A stretch of 22,680 nucleotides of DNA from 2-01-FULL-39-33 sp964361645 (GCA_964361645.1 CAYIBK010000016.1:1-22680), one strand, 5' to 3'. Positions 7,576 through 14,291 are shown, counted from the first letter of the stretch. A program made the numbers and translations. The notes: generated from the letters alone by a model not told the origin.

Positions 7576-8108
7576 TCACTATAAACCTGCTTTCCCCAAA
7601 TCAAAAAAGAGAGCTTAAAATTAAAAGAGTTTATGTAGCTATTAAAGAGCTGATCATTTTAATTTTACTTTTTACCTTAATTATTGCCATTATGCTTTTA
7701 GTTTCCAAATATATTTTAGACAATAGCTTGGCTAAATTAATTGAAAGAAACGCCCTGGCCATCCAAGAAAACAGGGATGTGGTAAACAAGATAAATATTA
7801 TTAATGCTAAAGTAAACACCATAAGCAATATACAAAAAGATTTTAAAAAATGGTCTGAATTTTTTGTCACTCTTACTAATCTTACTCCTGATAATATTTC
7901 TTATGATTTGATTAAAGTGAAATATGAAGATGCCTCAATTGAAATTCGCGGTATTGCTAGAAATAGAGATGACTTAACTAAATTAAAAAACAATCTCACT
8001 AATTCAAATATTTTTGATAATATAAGTTTACCACTTAAGAATCTACTAGCTAAAGACAATAATGATTTTACCATTACCGCTAAAATAATCTTGAATAAAA
8101 TAAAATAA
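7572..8108 (+). CDS. pilN: Type IV pilus alignment protein PilN
   Basis: Inner-membrane bitopic protein whose short cytoplasmic tail binds PilM. The N-terminal MITINLLSPNQKR is the conserved PilN INLLP-like signature. A single transmembrane helix (about residues 26-45) is followed by a coiled-coil stretch and a ferredoxin-like periplasmic-type domain (about 90-178). Its position between pilM and pilO, with a 4-base overlap upstream and 2 bases to pilO, supports the call. 178 residues is normal. Confidence 0.88.
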   Translation: MITINLLSPNQKRELKIKRVYVAIKELIILILLFTLIIAIMLLVSKYILDNSLAKLIERNALAIQENRDVVNKINIINAKVNTISNIQKDFKKWSEFFVTLTNLTPDNISYDLIKVKYEDASIEIRGIARNRDDLTKLKNNLTNSNIFDNISLPLKNLLAKDNNDFTITAKIILNKIK

Positions 8109-8110
8109 CT

Positions 8111-8656
8111 ATGGTCTTGAATTATTACAAAAACAGATTTTATATCAATATAGGAATTATACTTATATTTTTTTCTTCGATCGCGTTTTTTATTATCTAT
8201 CCAGCCCTCAAGGAAATATCTAGGGTTAACAAAGAAATAACAAACGAAAGAATCAAGCTGGAACAAAAATTAGCCCTGGGCTTAAATATTAAAAAAATCA
8301 TAAAAGATTTAGAGGCGATAGAAGAACCAGCTCAAAATCTGGATAATATTTTATTGGAAAAAAATAGCGAACTTAATCTGATTGGTAGTTTTGAATCAGT
8401 GGCTAATAAACACAATGTATTGCTAAATATAAGTTCTGATTTTACCAGCCAAGATGTTGGTTCTAATATTTCACAGGTAGAAATGCAACTAGTAGCTACT
8501 GGTAATTATAAACAGATGCTATTATTCATGGCAGAATTAGAAAGCCAAAAAAATTACTTTAACCTTAAATCAATCTCTTTTTCTAAGAATAAGAAAACAG
8601 ATAATTCCAATGTAGTGGTAGCTCAATTAATTGGTAATATTTACTTTAAAAAATGA
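8111..8656 (+). CDS. pilO: Type IV pilus alignment protein PilO
   Basis: Bitopic membrane protein that dimerises with PilN. It has a transmembrane helix at about residues 12-31 ending in YPALKEI, a coiled coil (about 35-90), and then a C-terminal alpha/beta domain with the PilO pattern VEMQLVATGNYKQMLLFMAELE. The 181 residues match the family. The stop overlaps the start of the next small gene by 4 bases. Confidence 0.88.
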   Translation: MVLNYYKNRFYINIGIILIFFSSIAFFIIYPALKEISRVNKEITNERIKLEQKLALGLNIKKIIKDLEAIEEPAQNLDNILLEKNSELNLIGSFESVANKHNVLLNISSDFTSQDVGSNISQVEMQLVATGNYKQMLLFMAELESQKNYFNLKSISFSKNKKTDNSNVVVAQLIGNIYFKK

Positions 8657-8970
8657 AAAAAATAGAAATTAAAAAAATAAACTTCTTTCTTATAATACGC
8701 TATCTTTATCCGGCTACGATAGTGGTTATTATTATTATGTTGTTTTTTGTAATGAAGTTTCTATACGATAATGTTTATCAAACAATAATCCAAGCCGAAT
8801 TAATTACCGATCTAAGAAAAGAAATATCCGATCAAAACCTAGAAAAAAATAAATTCGATCAAATCATAAAAAATATAGAATCCAAAACGCAAGCTGAAAA
8901 AATAAACCTAGACCAAGTTAAAGATCCATTCCAGAGCTTGTCTATACCCCCACCTCCCCCTAAACCATAA
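8653..8970 (+). CDS. Small bitopic protein at the PilP position
   Basis: 105 residues: a basic N-terminus, one transmembrane helix (about 17-37), a charged helical or coiled-coil segment (42-88), a KDPF motif (90-93), and a proline run at the C-terminus (PPPPPKP). It directly follows pilO with a 4-base overlap and ends at a terminator, so it belongs to the pilus operon. Diderm PilP lipoproteins also sit here and carry an RDPF-type motif, but PilP's lipobox and its C-terminal HR domain are absent. I infer a shortened PilP-like adaptor suited to a cell with no outer-membrane secretin. No family is firmly recognised. Confidence 0.7.
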   Translation: MKKIEIKKINFFLIIRYLYPATIVVIIIMLFFVMKFLYDNVYQTIIQAELITDLRKEISDQNLEKNKFDQIIKNIESKTQAEKINLDQVKDPFQSLSIPPPPPKP

Positions 8971-8994
8971 AACCGCCTATGATGGCGGTTTTTT
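8968..8994. terminator. Bidirectional terminator between the pilus operon and iscS
   Basis: AACCGCC (8971-8977) pairs with GGCGGTT (8984-8990) around a 6-nt loop. T's follow on the plus side and an A-run precedes it (T's on the minus strand). It serves the convergent pilus operon (+) and iron-sulfur operon (-). Confidence 0.88.
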
Positions 8995-9004
8995 AATCTA
9001 ATTA

Positions 9005-10186
9005 TTACATCTGTCTTAGCTTATCAATAATAACTGTTAGCGACTCTAAAAATACCTCAATCTCATCTTTAGTGTTGTACTTACTCAAACTCACCCTTAA
9101 ACTACCACGGGCCAGTTCTGGACTTAAGCCAATAGCCAGAAGCACATGGGATGGATCAAGTGAGCCAGAAGAACAAGCTGAGCCAGTAGAAACTGCAATG
9201 CCCATCTGCGAAAGCATCAAAAGAATATCCTCTCCTTCAACTCCACCAAAAACAAAGCTGGCATTGTTGGGCGATCTATTTTCCAAAGTGCCAGTAATAG
9301 TTACCTCACTTATATTTTTAGTTATTTGTTCTATAAGATAATCTCTTAACTCCTTGATCTTTTTATTTTGCTGATCAATTTCTTTTTTATTATTTAAAAG
9401 ATCAACGGCTTCAGCTAAGCCAACTATGCCAGGCACATTATAAGTTCCGGGCCTAATATTAGTCTGCTGGTGTCCGCCAAAGATAATTGGTTTAAAAGGT
9501 GTGCCCTGCCTGATATAAATAGCGCCCACACCTTTTGGCCCATATATTTTATGACCAGAGAGAGATAATAAATCCACTTTTAAATAATCAACATTACAAT
9601 CAGAAAAATTTAATGCTTGAGTGGCATCGGTGTGAAAATATATCTTATTTTCTCTTTTGGCATTTAATTCTGAAATCAGCTGGCCGAATTCGGCAATCGG
9701 CAAAACTGTCCCTATTTCATTATTAACATACATTATAGACACCAAAACAGTTTTTGGCTCAATAGCTTCTTGAAGTTGTTTTAGACTTATTTGGCCACCG
9801 CTATCTGGGATGAGATAAGTTACTTTTATGCCTCTTTTTTCCAATTCTTTACATGGTTCTAAAATAGCATCATGTTCTATTTTAGTAGTAATAATGTGCA
9901 TTTTAGGGCTAATGGATATATTCCTGATGGCCTCTGTAACGCCAAAAATAGTCATATTATCGCTTTCTGTCGCTCCAGAAGTAAAATATACCTCAGACTT
10001 ATCACAGCCCAAAAATCTGGCTATTTTAGCCTGAGCACGATCTATAACCACCCTATTATTTAAACCGGCATAATGCAAAGATGAGGCATTGCCGTATTCC
10101 TCACTAAAATAAGGCAACATCGCCTTCAGGACATTTGGATCAACTTGAGTGGTGGCGGCATTATCAAGATATATTTGATGTTTCAT
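9005..10186 (-). CDS. iscS: Cysteine desulfurase (IscS/NifS family)
   Basis: PLP enzyme that removes sulfur from cysteine as a persulfide, for Fe-S cluster and thio-cofactor synthesis. In 393 residues the N-terminal YLDNAATTQ is typical. The PLP lysine is Lys213 in SGHKIYGPKG. The catalytic cysteine is Cys338 in the mobile-loop motif STGSACSSGS, characteristic of the group I IscS/NifS class. Cofactor-phosphate binding residues (GATESDN, 71-77) are present. It is the last gene of a minus-strand set: hemerythrin, nfu, then iscS, with 10 bases between nfu and iscS. IscS and NifS cannot be separated by sequence alone; the next-door scaffold supports a cluster-assembly role. Confidence 0.94.
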   Translation of the reverse strand: MKHQIYLDNAATTQVDPNVLKAMLPYFSEEYGNASSLHYAGLNNRVVIDRAQAKIARFLGCDKSEVYFTSGATESDNMTIFGVTEAIRNISISPKMHIITTKIEHDAILEPCKELEKRGIKVTYLIPDSGGQISLKQLQEAIEPKTVLVSIMYVNNEIGTVLPIAEFGQLISELNAKRENKIYFHTDATQALNFSDCNVDYLKVDLLSLSGHKIYGPKGVGAIYIRQGTPFKPIIFGGHQQTNIRPGTYNVPGIVGLAEAVDLLNNKKEIDQQNKKIKELRDYLIEQITKNISEVTITGTLENRSPNNASFVFGGVEGEDILLMLSQMGIAVSTGSACSSGSLDPSHVLLAIGLSPELARGSLRVSLSKYNTKDEIEVFLESLTVIIDKLRQM

Positions 10187-10196
10187 ATAATTTAAT

Positions 10197-10421
10197 CTAA
10201 ATAGCTACGACTTCCTTAACCTCTGGTATTTCTAATTTGATAGTCTTGCCTATGCCTTCTTGTAAAGTAATTTGTGACATGGGGCAACCCACACAAGCTC
10301 CCTGAAGCTTAATGGTCAAAAGTCCAGACTTATCATCGAAGGAAACAAATTCCACATCACCGCCATCCATTTGAATATAGGGGCGTATTTTATCTAATTG
10401 TTTTTTTATTTTTTCTTTCAT
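10197..10421 (-). CDS. NifU C-terminal-domain (Nfu-type) iron-sulfur scaffold
   Basis: 74-residue stand-alone NifU-like domain, a carrier that receives and passes on Fe-S clusters. It has the family pattern IRPYIQMDGGDVEFV near the N-terminus and the cluster-ligating CxxC at Cys43/Cys46 in GACVGCPMSQ. The domain is full length; the A-type domain of NfuA and the IscU-like domain of NifU are absent. It starts 9 bases after the hemerythrin gene and ends 10 bases before the cysteine desulfurase, so sulfur donor and scaffold are made together. Confidence 0.92.
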   Translation of the reverse strand: MKEKIKKQLDKIRPYIQMDGGDVEFVSFDDKSGLLTIKLQGACVGCPMSQITLQEGIGKTIKLEIPEVKEVVAI

Positions 10422-10430
10422 AATTTATTT

Positions 10431-10964
10431 TTATTCTCTTTCTTCAAAAGATTTAACTATATTTAAATATTTTTCTTTTATTTCTGAGCCAAATTTATTA
10501 TTTTCCACTGATATGAATTCCTGTTTTATCTCATTCTGTTTGTCCTTTGATAAAACTTGATCGGCCATCGGATACAAAATATTGTCCTCCTTAAAAATAT
10601 GATCTTCCAGTAAAAAAGCGTAACCGCGAGCATTCATTAAAATTGCTTCAGTCTCATCCTTATTTAAGCCTGCTTCTAAATTTTTAATATAATCTCGTCC
10701 TAAATCATGCTCGTGGAGCATCTGATCAATGGGATTGCAATGCATGGCAACATCATCTTGGCACATGGCTTTAAACAAAATATCTTCTTCTTTGGCATGA
10801 TGGAATTTATCAGCATAATTTCTGATAAAATCGATAGCTGTAATAAAAAATTCTTTATCAACCTTTTGGCCGTTTTCTATTTTCTGACATTCTTTTTTAA
10901 GAGCCCCAATCACTTTTAAAATATTTTGATGCTCATCCGATAATACTTGGGTTAATTCGATCAT
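10431..10964 (-). CDS. Hemerythrin-like (HHE domain) protein
   Basis: 177-residue four-helix-bundle protein of the hemerythrin HHE type, which binds a di-iron centre. Candidate ligands are His12 (SDEHQNIL), His55/56 and Glu60 (FHHAKEED), His84/86 (LHEHD) and His122 with Glu126 (EDHIFKED). Proteins of this build sense or store O2, NO or iron; YtfE-type members help repair Fe-S clusters. It is first in the nfu-iscS set and follows the FTR1 permease gene by 72 bases, so an iron or Fe-S repair role is likely but inferred. No Shine-Dalgarno is visible before ATG 10964. Confidence 0.88.
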   Translation of the reverse strand: MIELTQVLSDEHQNILKVIGALKKECQKIENGQKVDKEFFITAIDFIRNYADKFHHAKEEDILFKAMCQDDVAMHCNPIDQMLHEHDLGRDYIKNLEAGLNKDETEAILMNARGYAFLLEDHIFKEDNILYPMADQVLSKDKQNEIKQEFISVENNKFGSEIKEKYLNIVKSFEERE

Positions 10965-10990
10965 ATACTATTAATATTATTTTTTTATTT

Positions 10991-11050
10991 ACCCTATTAA
11001 GTAAAAAACTTTCGGGATTTTTAGCAACTAAATTATCTACTTAATAGGGT
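10991..11050. repeat. 12-bp perfect inverted repeat around the permease stop codon
   Basis: ACCCTATTAAGT (10991-11002) and ACTTAATAGGGT (11039-11050) are exact complements with a 36-nt spacer. The right arm overlaps the last codons and the stop of the permease gene. In RNA it would loop the permease-hemerythrin junction. No U-run follows on the minus strand, so it is not a classic terminator. Confidence 0.6.
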
Positions 11051-11861
11051 GAACTTTTTTCCAGATTGCCGTAATTATTATTAAATAGACAAAATAACCA
11101 ATTAATTCTAACAGTGACGGATCACCATTATAACCAAATAATCCTTTTAAAATACTGCCCAGCCAGCCATTTTCATGCCAGGCTGGATAACTGCCATTAA
11201 TATTCATAGCTGGATTTATATCCCAAACATGCTCAATAACAATCGGAATAATACCAGCTTCTTCAAATTCATGTATGCTGTGAGCTATTAAACCGGCAGC
11301 AAATAAAATAAGCAAAATGCTGGTTATGCTAAAAAACTTGTTAATATTAGCTTTCATTAACCCAGAAAATATAACATAACCAAGAATAATAGCCAAGACT
11401 ATACCTAAAATAGCCCCGATTAAATTATTATCTTTAGATACCAAGCTGGCCGCCCCTAAAAAAATTACCAATTCTATTCCCTCCCTTAAAACTGAAACAA
11501 AAACTAAGAAAAATAATCCTAGCTCGCGCTTTTTAACTACTTCCTTAGCTAAATTATTTTCTAATTGCTGATTAATATTTTGATGACCCATCATCCACAA
11601 AATCATAGTCGTCAATAAAATTGCTCCGATAATCATAGTTATACCTTCAAAGATCTGCTCGGCCCTACCTTCAAAGCCACCAGCTAAAGTATTGAATAAA
11701 AAAGCTCCAATAATACTAGCGATAATCGCCAGCACTGCCGAAAGAACAACTGTTTTTTTGTGTTTTTGTTGTCCGGTTCTATTTAAATAGCCAATAATGA
11801 CACTGATGATAACAGCCGCTTCCAGTGTTTCTCTTAGAGCGATAATTAAACTGGGCACCAT
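11037..11861 (-). CDS. FTR1-family iron permease (EfeU/Ftr1-like)
   Basis: Polytopic membrane permease for iron. In 274 residues, about seven hydrophobic segments and both hallmark REXXE motifs are visible: RETLE (10-14) in the first helix and REGIE (126-130) in the fourth. Both glutamate pairs bind Fe during transport. Length matches the EfeU/Ftr1 core. The oxidase or EfeO/EfeB partners are not in this window, so the oxidation state of the imported iron cannot be told. It has its own promoter with an overlapping dyad. Downstream are hemerythrin, nfu and iscS. Confidence 0.92.
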   Translation of the reverse strand: MVPSLIIALRETLEAAVIISVIIGYLNRTGQQKHKKTVVLSAVLAIIASIIGAFLFNTLAGGFEGRAEQIFEGITMIIGAILLTTMILWMMGHQNINQQLENNLAKEVVKKRELGLFFLVFVSVLREGIELVIFLGAASLVSKDNNLIGAILGIVLAIILGYVIFSGLMKANINKFFSITSILLILFAAGLIAHSIHEFEEAGIIPIVIEHVWDINPAMNINGSYPAWHENGWLGSILKGLFGYNGDPSLLELIGYFVYLIIITAIWKKVHPIK

Positions 11862-11898
11862 AAAATGTTGATATTTTATTTAATCCCTACTAAATTAG

Positions 11899-11919
11899 TT
11901 GGTATTTATACCATACCAA
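11899..11919 (-). promoter_or_regulatory. Candidate operator at the FTR1 promoter
   Basis: TTGGTAT and ATACCAA form a perfect 7-bp dyad with a 7-bp centre; on the minus strand a nested GGTAT-AA-ATACC is also present. It covers the -10 (minus-strand TATGGT, 11910-11915) and the expected transcription start, a classic repressor position. An iron- or metal-responsive regulator is an inference from the gene it controls. It does not match the Fur or DtxR consensus I know. Confidence 0.5.
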
Positions 11920-11938
11920 AATAAAATTGCCCTGTCAA
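11910..11938 (-). promoter_or_regulatory. Promoter for the iron permease and probably the downstream iron genes
   Basis: On the minus strand TTGACA (11933-11938) and TATGGT (11910-11915) are separated by 17 bp. It lies about 50 bases upstream of the permease ATG and just beyond the end of the C39-like gene. Confidence 0.65.
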
Positions 11939-11958
11939 AGATCATCTGCCTGATATTA

Positions 11959-12837
11959 TTACTTGCTCACTATAACCATTCTCTTGGGTTGAGAACTTAT
12001 TTGCGCATCTATAACATCATCATGAGACCAAGACGGATCCCAATCATGGACAGCATCAATTAAGACCTGATATTTATATCTAAAACCATCGCCTCTTTTA
12101 GTACCAACTTCATTGGTAATAAATTCACTGCTATTATATCCTTTGATCACTAGCATATGATAAATCGGCCCCGGAGTGCGAAAATAAGGATTGTTAAGTT
12201 CTCGGCCAGCTGCCGGCACTATCACTAAATTACCTAAACTTAATTCGTATTTAATCCTGTCCACATTAACATCATCAACCACCTTAGCTGGCAAATTAAA
12301 ATAAGCTTTTATAACATCAGCGGCCTCCTGCGCGCTTAAATCTATTTTATAACCATGGTCTTTTTCCCAAGCATCAAGCTTATATAATTCCTGATCCATT
12401 ATTGCTTCATTTAAGGGTTGATTCAAAAAATACTTAGAGGCCACTACTATAGAAGCTTCCTCACAAGCCTCATCATGAAATACATCCCAATTGCCATAGG
12501 GCGCTTGAGGAGCAAAATCTACATCTAATTCCAATTTAGCCGGAATTTCTACTTGAGTTGGCACACTTGCTGGTGTGTTGATGTTGCTATTTACAGTGGT
12601 ACTAATGATATTTTTATTAGTATTGGCATTATTATTAGTTATATTACTGATATTGGTATTACTACTAGTGATAGCATTGTTAGTATTAGTATTGGTGTTA
12701 TTTTCAAAAACAGTATTTACATCTTGTCTAACATCATCTAGTGGTAAATTAACATTAACAAAAGTAGACTGTTTGGCGCAGCCTGTTAAAAAAAAGGCGA
12801 TCGCCACTACTATAATAATGGGTATTTTTTGTAACAT
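11959..12837 (-). CDS. Lipoprotein with a C39-like cysteine peptidase domain
   Basis: 292-residue exported protein. It has a signal peptide ending in lipobox LTGC (Cys20 lipidated). An Asn/Thr/Ser-rich low-complexity linker follows (about 44-90), and then a Peptidase_C39_2-type papain-like domain (about 105-285). The candidate catalytic Cys125 lies in HDEACEEAS, with His227 in PIYHMLVIKGYN and a following Asn (ITNEVG) as the probable triad. Such domains cleave peptides or cell-wall material, or act in peptide export; the substrate here is unknown. The linker codons are dominated by AAT/ACT and produce a hydrophobic shadow frame on the other strand. It reads divergently from the HEXXH gene. 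No clear terminator follows before the permease promoter. Confidence 0.82.
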   Translation of the reverse strand: MLQKIPIIIVVAIAFFLTGCAKQSTFVNVNLPLDDVRQDVNTVFENNTNTNTNNAITSSNTNISNITNNNANTNKNIISTTVNSNINTPASVPTQVEIPAKLELDVDFAPQAPYGNWDVFHDEACEEASIVVASKYFLNQPLNEAIMDQELYKLDAWEKDHGYKIDLSAQEAADVIKAYFNLPAKVVDDVNVDRIKYELSLGNLVIVPAAGRELNNPYFRTPGPIYHMLVIKGYNSSEFITNEVGTKRGDGFRYKYQVLIDAVHDWDPSWSHDDVIDAQISSQPKRMVIVSK

Positions 12838-12904
12838 ATTTAAAGTTAAGTCTTAATTAACTATAATTATACACAATTATCTTGAATTGATCCATACTAA
12901 GACC

Positions 12905-12933
12905 TTGACTATTATTAAAAAAATCTGTAAACT
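12905..12933 (+). promoter_or_regulatory. Promoter for the HEXXH protein
   Basis: TTGACT (12905-12910) and TAAACT (12928-12933) lie 17 bp apart, 66 bases upstream of the GTG start, in the divergent spacer shared with the lipoprotein gene. A minus-strand TATAAT at 12866-12871 may serve the lipoprotein gene, but its -35 is poor. Confidence 0.6.
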
Positions 12934-12998
12934 TCTAATAATTGTACCTTAAATTAAAATAGCTAGTAGCCAACCAACAACCATAAAGGAGGCGACCG

Positions 12999-13310
12999 GT
13001 GGACGAAAAGCAAGCCAGCTATTATTTGCACCGAGTCTATCGGCTGCTTAAGAGTGATAAAGCCACTATTGTTTTCAAAAAAATGAGGACCAAAAGAGGT
13101 GAAACTGATCAGAAAACCATCTGGTTAAACCCGAGAGAAAGTATTTTACCAACTTTTATCCACGAATGTCTGCATGTGCTTTATTGGCATTGGAGCGAAA
13201 CTAAAGTTGAAAAATGTGCCATGCAAATATTCAATCGATTGACGCCTCGTCAAACAAAAAATTTACTGTTGCGTTTGGCTCTTATCATCAATAAGATCAA
13301 TATTGAATAA
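12999..13310 (+). CDS. Small HEXXH metalloprotease-like protein
   Basis: 103-residue soluble protein with HECLH at 55-59, the zincin metal site, preceded by PTFIHE and followed by a Trp/Glu-containing segment (WHWSETKVE), where Glu67 or Glu71 could be the third ligand. The hydrophobic xxIHECLHVL pattern matches small zincins such as SprT- or ImmA/IrrE-like domains, but the rest is too short to assign. The start is GTG at 12999, chosen because a full Shine-Dalgarno AAAGGAGG (12985-12992) lies 6 bases before it. It has its own promoter and a hairpin after it, so it is a single-gene unit. Whether it cleaves protein or is a regulatory relic is not known. Confidence 0.75.
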   Translation: MDEKQASYYLHRVYRLLKSDKATIVFKKMRTKRGETDQKTIWLNPRESILPTFIHECLHVLYWHWSETKVEKCAMQIFNRLTPRQTKNLLLRLALIINKINIE

Positions 13311-13320
13311 ATATTGATCT
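13294..13320 (+). repeat. 11-bp hairpin spanning the stop codon of the HEXXH gene
   Basis: AGATCAATATT (13294-13304) pairs with AATATTGATCT (13310-13320) across a 5-nt loop containing the TAA stop. No T-run follows, so it may protect the 3' end rather than terminate. Confidence 0.55.
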
Positions 13321-13341
13321 CCAAAGATAATTGGTGAGATT

Positions 13342-13380
13342 ATAAGGTCGACTTATAAAGTCGACCTTATTTTATTTATT
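13342..13380 (+). terminator. Terminator after the HEXXH gene
   Basis: A 13-bp perfect stem (ATAAGGTCGACTT 13342-13354 with AAGTCGACCTTAT 13358-13370) with a 3-nt nominal loop is followed by TTTATTTATT. The -35 of the next gene begins inside this T-rich tail. Confidence 0.8.
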
Positions 13381-13407
13381 GACACCCTATAGACGATGTA
13401 TTAATAT
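13379..13407 (+). promoter_or_regulatory. Promoter for the receiver-like protein
   Basis: TTGACA (13379-13384) and TAATAT (13402-13407) have a 17-bp spacer. It is followed by a strong Shine-Dalgarno GGGAGG (13418-13423) 10 bases before ATG 13434. Confidence 0.7.
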
Positions 13408-13433
13408 TTTCATCAATGGGAGGTAATTAGAAA

Positions 13434-13814
13434 ATGAGAATATGCGTGATAGAAGATGAATTAATGTCGGAATTGATTAGGCGATTATTCCACGAAAATA
13501 AAGAGCATGAATTAATATTCTATCTGGATTTATCGGATGAAAGAGTTTACCAAAGACATTTGCCGGAAGACTATGATCTTTATTGGTTTCATATTTCTGC
13601 TATTGAAAATGAAGCTATGGAGGAAATAAGAAAAAAACAACCTTGGAGCAAATTAATCGCTCGAACTAATTCGGGGATAAATACAGATCCTAAAAATCTG
13701 GCTTATAGCTCTTATAATTGGTTAAGGGTAATGGTTGACCAGGTAGCCCCTAGAATATGTGATGAGAAAAAAATCATAGAAACCTTCGGCTTATTCGGTG
13801 TTAAAATAGCTTGA
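13434..13814 (+). CDS. Divergent receiver-like (pseudo-REC) domain protein
   Basis: 126 residues beginning MRICVIEDELMSELIRRLF, which matches strand 1 and helix 1 of response-regulator receiver domains, including the acidic pair (Glu7/Asp8). The third strand reads YDLYWFHIS, where the phospho-accepting Asp of the usual DLxxxD pattern is His. WSKLIARTNSG resembles strand 4 with its conserved Thr, but the strand-5 Lys is not seen. No output domain follows. If the alignment is right, this is a phosphorylation-independent receiver-like switch or binding partner; the family call is inference from short motifs. It is a single-gene unit with its own promoter, Shine-Dalgarno and terminator. Confidence 0.6.
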   Translation: MRICVIEDELMSELIRRLFHENKEHELIFYLDLSDERVYQRHLPEDYDLYWFHISAIENEAMEEIRKKQPWSKLIARTNSGINTDPKNLAYSSYNWLRVMVDQVAPRICDEKKIIETFGLFGVKIA

Positions 13815-13832
13815 CTAAAAGAGATGAGATTT

Positions 13833-13870
13833 AGCCGAAAATTATGCGCCAGCATAAATTCGGCTTTTTT
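13833..13870 (+). terminator. Terminator after the receiver-like gene
   Basis: AGCCGAA pairs with TTCGGCT, with an inner TTATGC/GCATAA stem and a GCCA loop, and is followed by six T. It lies 18 bases after the stop codon. Confidence 0.88.
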
Positions 13871-13913
13871 ATTTAACGAGGCAAACACCATAATCCAATT
13901 AATAGAGTAAAAC

Positions 13914-13952
13914 TTGACTTTTGTTGACTTTTGTTCAGAAATAAGTTAAAAT
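13914..13952 (+). promoter_or_regulatory. Promoter for rpmA with a duplicated -35
   Basis: TTGACTTTTG occurs twice in tandem (13914-13923 and 13924-13933). The second TTGACT is 17 bp from TAAAAT (13947-13952), and the start codon is 38 bases further on. The duplication gives two -35-like boxes 10 bp, or one helical turn, apart. Confidence 0.7.
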
Positions 13953-13990
13953 ACTACTTGTTAATTTTATAACAAATAACCAGGGTAAAT

Positions 13991-14263
13991 ATGTCAACTA
14001 AGAAAGCTGGTGGTAGTACCAGACTAGGCCGAGATTCTAATGCCCAAAGATTGGGAATTAAATTATACGGCGGTGAAAATGCCAAAAATGGATCTATTAT
14101 CGTTAGACAAAGAGGCAGTAAATACAGACCGGGCAAAAATACTAGAATTGCTAAAGATGATTCCATTTTCGCCACTAGCCGTGGTTTAGTAAAATACACC
14201 AAGAAAAAAGTAAAAAAATTCAACGGTAAATTAGAAAATGCTCAAATAATTAGTGTTGAATAA
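13991..14263 (+). CDS. rpmA: 50S ribosomal protein bL27
   Basis: 90-residue L27, whose N-terminal tail reaches the peptidyl-transferase centre. The start STKKAGGSTRLGRDSNAQRLGIKLYGGE matches the conserved family opening (KKGGGSTRNGRDS). GSIIVRQRGSKYRPGKN is the core strand region, ending with TSRGLVKYTKKK. There is no Firmicutes-type N-terminal cleavage extension. Normally rpmA follows rplU (L21); here it stands alone with its own promoter and terminator, a separation seen in reduced genomes. No strong Shine-Dalgarno; ATG 13991 is set by homology. Confidence 0.96.
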   Translation: MSTKKAGGSTRLGRDSNAQRLGIKLYGGENAKNGSIIVRQRGSKYRPGKNTRIAKDDSIFATSRGLVKYTKKKVKKFNGKLENAQIISVE

Positions 14264-14291
14264 AAATCTATTACGCCACTAGAGCGGCCGA

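Noticed and set aside
856..8970. Type II secretion system instead of type IV pilus
   Set aside because: PilM, PilN and PilO as separate genes with PilV/PilW/PilX-type pilins indicate the pilus family; there is no GspL/GspM fusion or GspD.
12553..12856. Plus-strand hydrophobic frames rich in Leu/Val/Ile
   Set aside because: They are mirror images of the Asn/Thr-rich linker and signal peptide of the lipoprotein on the minus strand, so they are low-complexity shadows.
13954..14223. Minus-strand frame opposite rpmA
   Set aside because: bL27 on the plus strand is unmistakable and has promoter and terminator; the antisense frame has none.
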